NCBI RefSeq assembly: GCF_021869535.1
Contig: NW_026262581.1
Coordinates: 75,545,955 to 75,609,954 of the forward strand
Direction of reading: 5' to 3'
Origin: Mytilus californianus
Taxonomy: Eukaryota > Mollusca > Bivalvia > Mytilida > Mytilidae
Length of the DNA: 64,000 nucleotides
This document shows, piece by piece, positions 56,701-64,000 of the stretch (position 1 is its first letter; the number at the start of each line of letters is the position of its first letter). A program made the position numbers and the translations under genes. The notes beneath the pieces are model-generated. The model was not told where the DNA came from. It saw only the letters and a list, made by a program, of their open reading frames with translations, and did no database searches.

Positions 56701-59700
56701 GTTTGACAGTTGGCAAGGGCCTTGGTAATTGGGGGTAACGTAACACTTCTGATGATTGAATATAAAAGAATAAATTATTTGTATACTTCTGTAAACGGAC
56801 TATTTTTTAAATTATGTTGAATCATTAGAAGTATAATATGCAAAAATGTTGTCTTACTCTCAATATTCTTCTAGAAAAAATCATTTGAAGGATGTCACAG
56901 TTGAATCGATATCAATAATAAAGATGTTATCATTGCTGCATACCGATGAAAAATTGAAAAAAAATATGTACAGATCTTAAAGTTCTTACCATTCAACGTT
57001 TTTTACAGTGTAACTGAAGGTCCTTTTGAAGCATTGTTCATTTCCCCTATATTTCCATTGTCGTTTATGTATTTCAAGTCTTCTAGCAAGTTAGTCTACT
57101 CACAGTTACGGAAACTTCAAATGTAAAATACAGTGCATTTGTGCATACACCGTTTCGGTCGACTTACTAATTACTTCTCTTATACATCATATTTATAATT
57201 GTTTATACATCATATTTATAATTGTTGAATATTATGGTGTTGAGTGAATACCAGGAAATAATTGTCGATTATAATAACACTTTTTTTCACAGAAGGATAA
57301 TATATTTACAAAAAAGGATATCTGTTGAAAGTTTTAACATTATTATTTTAGGTCGCAATATCGTTGAATCAATCGTCCCAAACCCTGTCAACCCATCCAT
57401 ATTTTTCTTATAAAAGATTAATTTCAATCTCTGCTTTAGCTTGAATATTTTTAAATAAAATATACATAAATGTAAACATACATATCTCCACTTTCTACTT
57501 ACAGTTAACTTTTATTTTGTTAAAATGTCACGTAACGTACACGTAGACGAAACAAATTGTTATAATTGGTTAATATCACACAATTAGCATTCCTAGTTAA
57601 TGATAGTAATGTTTATAAAACTAAAACAAATTATAGGGTAGTTAATGGTTTTTTTTTGTTGAACTTCTGGCGGTAAATATTTTACTCGAGTAACGGTATT
57701 GTTTCTCCATTTAACGTGCCATAACAAAAATTACAGTTGATAATTTTAAGGACAATGACCGATTTATATCGGCTCCTTTGTATTATTATTTTACTTATAG
57801 TTCCTATAGTACCTATGATGAGATTTTGTACAAATATAAATTTCAATTTGGGAAATTACGAAAATTCAGTTTTCCTACCATGTTGGATAATTTTGTTTTC
57901 TAATTGTTGCAAAGGTATAATCTTTCGAAAAAATTAAAGCACGACTTGGAATCTCCTTTATTTCTATTAAATGCTGAGTTTACGAAAATCCTGCGGTAGG
58001 ATCAAGGTAGGGTTTGTTAACCCTTTATTTCAAATCAAAAAGTCTGAAAAATCTGAGAATAACATGCTATGCTAATTTGACTAAACGCGATTTGAAAACG
58101 CTTGTAATGCAACCTGTCACTTTTACGGTGAGAATGAGTTTTTTCCAAAACAAAACAAAAAAAAAAGATATATTTTCTGTTATCGATGACCTAATTAATT
58201 ATAAAACCCTCTGACGTCGTTATTTGCTGTCAGAAATTAACTTAAACACAGCTTTTGTGAAGAATGTAACAATAACATAAAAATATACATACTATCGAGA
58301 GAATGTTGCGGTAATCATGCGCATTTTGCGACTATCAGATGTATAGAGACACCATTCTTTTAATCAAACACTAGTGTCAACATAAATCAAATGACGTGGA
58401 TTATCATTGATATGGTCATAATTAGAAATTAACTGATTATAAAACTTTAGTTTTTCGAATAACTAAGGATGTTCTACCCCAGGAATAGATTACCTTAGCT
58501 GTATTTGGCAAACCTTTCGGAATATAACTTTAATTCGAGCGTCACTGACTGATGAGACGATACGCGCGTATGGCGTACAAAATTTTAATCATGGCATATA
58601 TGATGAGTTTATTCCCCAAATGATTAAAATATTAGGATGTAATAACAAGACAACAATATATTGTCTGAGGTTTCGGACTTGGAAAAGGACATGCTTAAGT
58701 AGTGGAGCTATTCTTGTTTTTAGTTCTAAAGTTCATATTTTAATTCCGATTAATGGAAAAAAAAACAAAAGGAATATCAAAGCACATACAATAAAGCACT
58801 TAACTCTCAAATAACGGTTTAACAGATCACAAAAAAAAAACACAAGTATAACCGTAACTTATAATCTATACTTATTTCCAAACTAGTGAGAATTTTATCA
58901 TATAAAACCGTTCACCAAATGACACCATAACTGGTAATCTAAAATTTTGGCAAAGCATTAAACTGAAATCAATGTGCATAACCGCATAGTGAGCTATATA
59001 AAAATAAGATGTGGTATGATTGCCAATGAGACAAATATCAACAAGAGACCAAATCAGATAGAAGAACAACATTTATTTCTTCGATTTTGTTTAATTCTGC
59101 ATAACAGCTGTGTAAAAGATATCATATGTCTTGTCACTGGAACATACAGGTCGTTTTCAACAGAAAATATAGAACTTAACGTATTGAAATCAGTATAATA
59201 AGGCCGTCGAGGACAGAAAATATATCTGCTTTTGTAGGGAAAAAAGAATTCTGACCGTAAAATTGAAAGATTGACAATTGCATTACAATTTTTCTGAAGC
59301 CTAATAAGCATGTGCGTATTTGAGTAGTTTTCAAACAGGAAAGTTCAGCAACGAAATTTGTTCTTCGCTCTCCTTTTCAGATTGAGTTTCCTAGTCTTCC
59401 TGAATATTATTGAAACATAACCATCAACATAGCTATGATACTGAAGTAGTACGGAAGGAGGATGTATGACAAGAGCCTTACATTTTATTTGGCCACTGAA
59501 ATTACTAAAAAGTAAACAAAGGTCTTCAACCTTTCCAAAAGTATCGATGTAATTAGGACTCTGTTAGATAATTGTCTTATTGACAATCATACCACATCTT
59601 TTTATTTTTATATAGTTCTACAGACAAAAGACGATATAGCCATGACATTAAAAAGCAGAAATGGCAGTTCAGATGTTACAATGACCTCAAAAACTGATTC

Positions 59701-59724
59701 AATTGACCTTAAATGGCCGTTTTG

Positions 59725-61360
59725 CTGTTTTTGTTTAAATCCAATAGATTCTTTTGCACTTTTAGTAAATATTTCAAAGATTTTTCCCCATTTATCATCA
59801 ATTGTTTCTGTGTCTTCTTCATCATTTTCTAAAAGTCTGTATCTATTTCTTATCAAGGTTGTATATTCCATTCTTACGTTGCTTTCTTTCAATGTCAAAC
59901 TGCTTCCAAGATCTTGTGTTCTTTCCAAAAGCCCTGAGTTTGAGTTTAATGTCAGCTGTTACCAAATGGTGATCACTTCCAACATCAGCTCCTCTCTTGA
60001 CTTTAACATCCAACAGGGATCGTTTCAACATTCCATTTATCATGATGTGATCTATTTTGTTCTTGTCTCGTTGGTTAGGAGAGCACCATGTCAATTTATG
60101 AATGTTTCGATGAGGAAAAATTGTCCCTTGTACATAGTTGTTAGTGGTACATAGTTCTGCTAGTCTTTCACCATTCTCATTCATATTACCGCATCCATGA
60201 TTTCCCATAGCTCTTTCAAAGTGGGTGTTACTTGATCCAACTTTGGCATTCATATCTTCCATGATGATTTTGATGTCATGTTTTGGGGTTTTGTCTATTT
60301 CTTGTTGAAGTTGTTCATAAAATGCGCCCTTGGTCTCCTCGCTGGAATCATTTGTTGGAGCGTAACATTGCAGTATAGTCATATTGACTTGTTTCCCTTT
60401 TAGCCTTGCCATAATCAGCCCACTACTTATTGGTTTCCATTCCATTAGATATTTCGCCATTCCTTTCTTCAAGATAATTGCTAACCCTTCATGATGTTGC
60501 CCATCAACTCTTCCAGAGTAGAGTGTAGTTTCTCCAGTTCTTGTTGTTATTCTCCCTGAGTCTGTCCATCTGCTTTCACTTATGCCTAAAATATGTAGTC
60601 TGTAACGTCGCATTTCAGATGCAATTTCTGCAAGTGTCCCAGCAGAGTACATTGTACGGACATTCCAGAACCCAATTCTAGTTTTAGTCTTGGCCGTGTT
60701 AAGGGCCTCCAGATTCTTGTTGGTAGTTTCCTTTCGGCTTTCACTGCCAACAGTCATACTTGCTCCACTGTTGCTTTGGAGGCTCTTTTCCACAGTTGTA
60801 GAAAAATTCTTCGTTACTGTTTCTGCAACATAACTTTTTTTACAAGTAAGGGTTGTTAGCCCTAAGCTCAACCTCTTACGTGAAGGGTCGGGTTTTCCTG
60901 TCAGGATGTTGCTTCCTTTAGACGATTGCTGTAACTGAGCTAACGAGCTCCATCTACCCGGATTTTCTGTCTGGATCTATTTCCGTAGCCTTTGACTTTT
61001 ACTAAGTCATCCACAAGGTAGTGAAGCTATTTATCCCATAGCTGGGGGCTAGGTTTGCAGGCATCAGGGCGTGTCCACACACCGGTGGGCCTGAATGCCG
61101 TGCATCTAGGGGCCTAGTCTCCGAGACATTATGGTTCTGCCTGGGATCGTATGATACCCAGTTTACATCTGCCACCTCGAGAAGGATTCCATATCTGGCC
61201 ACATTGGTCTTACTGCATGAGAGGCTATAACTGGCAGGGAAGACTTACACACTCGGTTTCCTTTTCAAAGCAGCTGCTATCCAGTAGTGAGGCAGAAAGC
61301 GAAAGTGGCAAGCACAAACACCACAACACACACACTGTACGCATCATTCAATCATTCCAG
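59725..61360 (-). mobile_element. RTE-like LINE fragment: 5' region and AP endonuclease, RT half missing
   Basis: Minus order: a 5' region (about 61360-60872), then the endonuclease ORF from ATG 60871. APE-type catalytic blocks are all visible: GFWNVRTMYSAGT (Asn), LGISESRW (Glu), LQCYAPTND, IIMEDMNAKVG (Asp and Asn; the usual Gly before Asp is Glu), LTWCSPNQRDKNKIDHIMIN and GSDHHLV (Asp-His). Bovine 'craniofacial development protein 2' resembles such endonucleases because it derives from one. A frameshift near 59890 moves the reading to LKESNVRMEYTTLIRNRYRL, and the match ends at GFKQKQQ, at the junction with unit C. Loss of the 3' half is unusual for a LINE, which normally loses its 5' end. 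Confidence 0.85.
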
Positions 61361-61369
61361 CAGACACAT

Positions 61370-63366
61370 CTTGTACCACATGTTATAAATGAATTCTTCA
61401 AAACCGAAATTATAAACATCTATGTCAAATAATTTAATTTAATCTTTGACACAGGAATCATACCAGATAATTGGTTATCTGAAAATGTACATCCGATATC
61501 TAAAAACAAAGGAAATAATCAAGATCTGCAAAATTATAGACCTATAACTATCCTGAGCTGCTTTGGAAAACTGTTTACTTCCGTACTGAATGAACGATTA
61601 ACAAAATACTTCGAGAACTTTTCAATAATCCACAAAAATCAAAGCGGTTTTAGAAAAAAATATTCAACAGCAGATAACATATTTATATTACAATGTCTTT
61701 TCGATGTAGCCAGATCCCAACAGAAAAAGCGGTTCTGCGTTTTTATTGAACTTGCAAAGGCTTTCGACACAGTATGGAGAAACGGACTATGGTTTAAGAT
61801 GGAGTTGAATAATATCAATGGAAAAATGCACAAAGTTATACATAGTATGTACAACAATATTAAATCACGAGTTATATATAATAATCAAAAGTCTGATTTT
61901 TTCCCGTGTAACACTCGAGTAAGACAAGGTGAAAATCTTTCCCCTCTATTGTTCTCTTTGTGTATAAATGACCTTACAGATTTTTTATTATCAATGAATG
62001 TGAAAGGTTTGTCATCGATATCAAATTGCTTTGAAAATGATCTTAATATTTACTTAAAGCTTTTCATCCTAATATACGCAGATGATACTGTTCTTATGTC
62101 AGAAACACGGGAGGACCTTCAAATGCAACTGAATTGCTTCAGTGAATATTGTGATACATGGAAACTAAAAGTGAATGCATCTAAAACTAAAGTTTTAATT
62201 TTCTCAAAAGGAAGACAGCCTAATAATATACACTTCATTTATAAGGAAATTGAAATTGTGAAAGAATTCAACTACCTTGGACTGTTGCTAACCAGATCTG
62301 GATCTTTCAATAAAGCAAAGAAAAAGCAATCAGAAAAAGCAACGAAAGCTGTATACAGTGTACTTAAAAATGGAAGACATTGCAATTTATCTATAGAATG
62401 TCAGATAGATTTATTTGATAAACTGGTGAAACCAATTCTTCTTTACGGACGTGAAGTTTGAGGATTTGGAAACAATAACATTATCGAACAAGTTCACCTT
62501 AAATTCCTGAAGCATTTATTACATCTTAAAAGATCTACCAAAAGCATGATGGTGTACGGGGAAACCGGACGATATCCATTAGAAATTAGCATTAATTGTA
62601 GAATATCATATTGGTGCAGGTGGTTGCTGGTAGTTGAAAATAAGTTATCATCCATTTTATACAAATTTGCATATTTTCGATATCATACATGCAAGGATGA
62701 TATTGTATGGATAAAGTACATCAAAACTATATTGGACAATGCTGGATTCTCAAACCTATTTCATGTGCAAAATACCGACCTAACAAAATGGTTACCAAAA
62801 AGTCTCAAACTTCTACTGATTGACCAGTTTAAACATATTTGGAACTCGTCTATCCAGAACACTCCTACATATATACTTTTCAAGGAAAATTTAGAATTAG
62901 AAAATTATTTTAATATTATCAATGACCGAGATATATATACACTTTGCAAATTCCGAACTTCAAATCATCCACTCCCAATAGAAAAGGGGAAATGGTATCA
63001 TATTGACAGAAGTGAAAGAAAGTGTTCTATATGCCAGAATGGAGATATTGGAGACGAATATCACTCTATTTATGTTTGCCCAGCTTTAGAAGATGAAAGG
63101 AAAAGATTGATACCAAACGAACTAATAAGCAGACATACTGTTTTTAAAATTCAAGACACTGTTTAACTCCAAAAAACCAAAGACACTCAGACAGCTTTGA
63201 AATTTCATAAGATGTACCAACAGTAAAATTACTCCTTCTTCTCAACCATAACTTCAACATATTTAAACACTAACATTATTTCTTTAAACATGTTTATTTC
63301 ATTTTTTTGTGTTCTCATATTTTTATTTATTTAACTATATTTATTTATTTATTTATTTAACTATAT

Positions 63367-63401
<35 letters not shown>

Positions 63402-63535
63402 TGTATTTATGTATTATTTATTTTTTTAAATATTATGTTATCTCATCTAATATTTTTTATGCATGTTTTTAACTTCTATGTAACCTATGTACTTCATGGT
63501 TTTATGAGAATAAACGATCTATCTATTCCATTACT
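61370..63535 (+). mobile_element. CR1/jockey-group LINE fragment: RT, C-terminal zinc knuckle and 3'UTR
   Basis: Starts 5'-truncated at VINEFFKTEI; a stop at 61430-61432 interrupts it. Then come FNLIFDTGIIPDNW, LQNYRPITILSCFGKLF, motif A as CVFIELAKAFDTVWR, RVRQGENLSPLLFS (motif B) and LIYADDTVLM (catalytic YADD, 62074-62085). KEFNYLGLLLTRSG follows, and a TGA at 62459 replaces Trp in the usual CEVWGF block. The frame continues as GFGNNNIIEQVHLKFLKHLL, MMVYGETGRYPLE, and a C-terminal CSIC-x(8)-H-x(5)-C motif ending at the stop 63164-63166. The 3'UTR includes the ATTT microsatellite and AGAATAAACGATCTATCTAT. In motif A the catalytic Asp is Glu. Confidence 0.85.
63321..63420. repeat. (ATTT)n microsatellite in the LINE 3'UTR
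   Basis: About 20 TTTA-type units with a few changes. It explains the ORF at 63309-63572. Confidence 0.95.
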
Positions 63536-63621
63536 TACACAAGACTTAGATACTGATAAAATACTTTCATAATTCTCATCAACTGCTGAAATTTGATATA
63601 TTACTTTTTCACATTAATTAA

Positions 63622-63666
63622 TAAATAGCTGAGACTACTATATGTTATAGTAGTCTCAGTAAATAG
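63622..63666. mobile_element. 31-bp perfect hairpin flanked by a 7-bp direct repeat
   Basis: CTGAGACTACTATA at 63629-63642, a TGT loop, and its exact reverse complement at 63646-63659. TAAATAG sits directly on both sides (63622-63628 and 63660-63666). This looks like a tiny fold-back insertion with a target-site duplication, or an excision footprint. Confidence 0.55.
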
Positions 63667-63889
63667 TAATCTATTACAAATTTTGATTTACAAAAGAACT
63701 ATATGCAAGTGTATATCTAAAATAAAGGAGCTATTCGACCAATCTTTTCTTAATTTAAGGATAAATAACATGTCAAAAGTTTCTGCAAGTCATTAAAACA
63801 CATAATTAGTTTCATGATGTCTTCAACTTCTAATTCTGCACCATCTCCAAATCCAGAGTGATCAAATAGATCCAGCATGGCTGAATCAA

Positions 63890-64000
63890 AAAATTAATCG
63901 GAACTGATTTTAGAAAATGTCTGAGATATTGCTGATTTAAGCCTTTGATATAAATTTCATAATAATCTGTCAAGAATTGTACACATGAGAGCACTTACAA
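63890..64000. repeat. Tandem unit C resumes
   Basis: ATCGGAACTGATTTTAGAAA through GTACACATGAGAGCACTTAC matches A 44360-44463 and B 51953-52054 and runs off the window. About 360 bp of unit sequence (A 43998-44357) is missing at the interruption. Confidence 0.85.

Larger units (their letters stand above)
54738..59724. repeat. Tandem unit C, first part
   Basis: Collinear with B from GTTTATCGGG-type start sequence to GACCTTAAATGGCCGTTTTG (A equivalent ends near 43997). It carries a unit-specific LINE 3' end at 56357-56700 and is broken at about 59724 by LINE-derived sequence. It resumes at about 63890. Confidence 0.88.

Overview
This window is eukaryotic, AT-rich, non-coding-dominated DNA, most likely from a marine mussel (genus Mytilus or a close relative). 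I infer this from several anonymous repeats that I recognise from memory as abundant in mussel genomes, from introns with GT/AG borders, and from the absence of any bacterial-style gene packing. No database search was possible.

Layout. 1-19 kb: intergenic DNA with a decayed Penelope-like retroelement (4.2-5.1 kb), short fold-back elements, and two palindrome-headed composite tandem repeats (8.1-8.8 and 9.1-10.2 kb). 19.9-23.4 kb: two large minisatellites with 31-bp and 21-bp units. 24.1-25.4 kb: a two-exon gene for a small single-pass membrane protein. 25.5-28.7 kb: a local duplication interrupted by 5'-truncated retroelement copies, the longest of which keeps part of an ORF.

30.3-64 kb: a tandem gene-family region on the minus strand. 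An older unit (about 30.3-36.7 kb) carries two exons with compatible splice sites. They encode a six-cysteine segment followed by a transmembrane helix, resembling Shisa-like (STMC6-type) membrane adaptors. A diverged copy of this unit was then triplicated in tandem (A 36.7-47.1, B 47.1-54.7, C 54.7 to beyond the window). The copies carry different insertions and deletions: a 2.08-kb PIF/Harbinger-like element only in A, a LINE 3' end only in C, and loss of the transmembrane exon in B and C. Units A and B end in the same 5'-truncated RTE-like LINE. Unit C is interrupted from 59.7 to 63.9 kb by two LINE fragments placed back to back (an endonuclease half on minus, an RT half on plus), after which the unit resumes.

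Only two host genes are proposed: the 24-25 kb membrane protein and the 30-32 kb Shisa-like gene. The related exons in A-C look like degenerate or altered copies. The rest is mobile DNA, satellites and unassigned sequence. The triplicated units act as natural empty-site controls that date and delimit several insertions.
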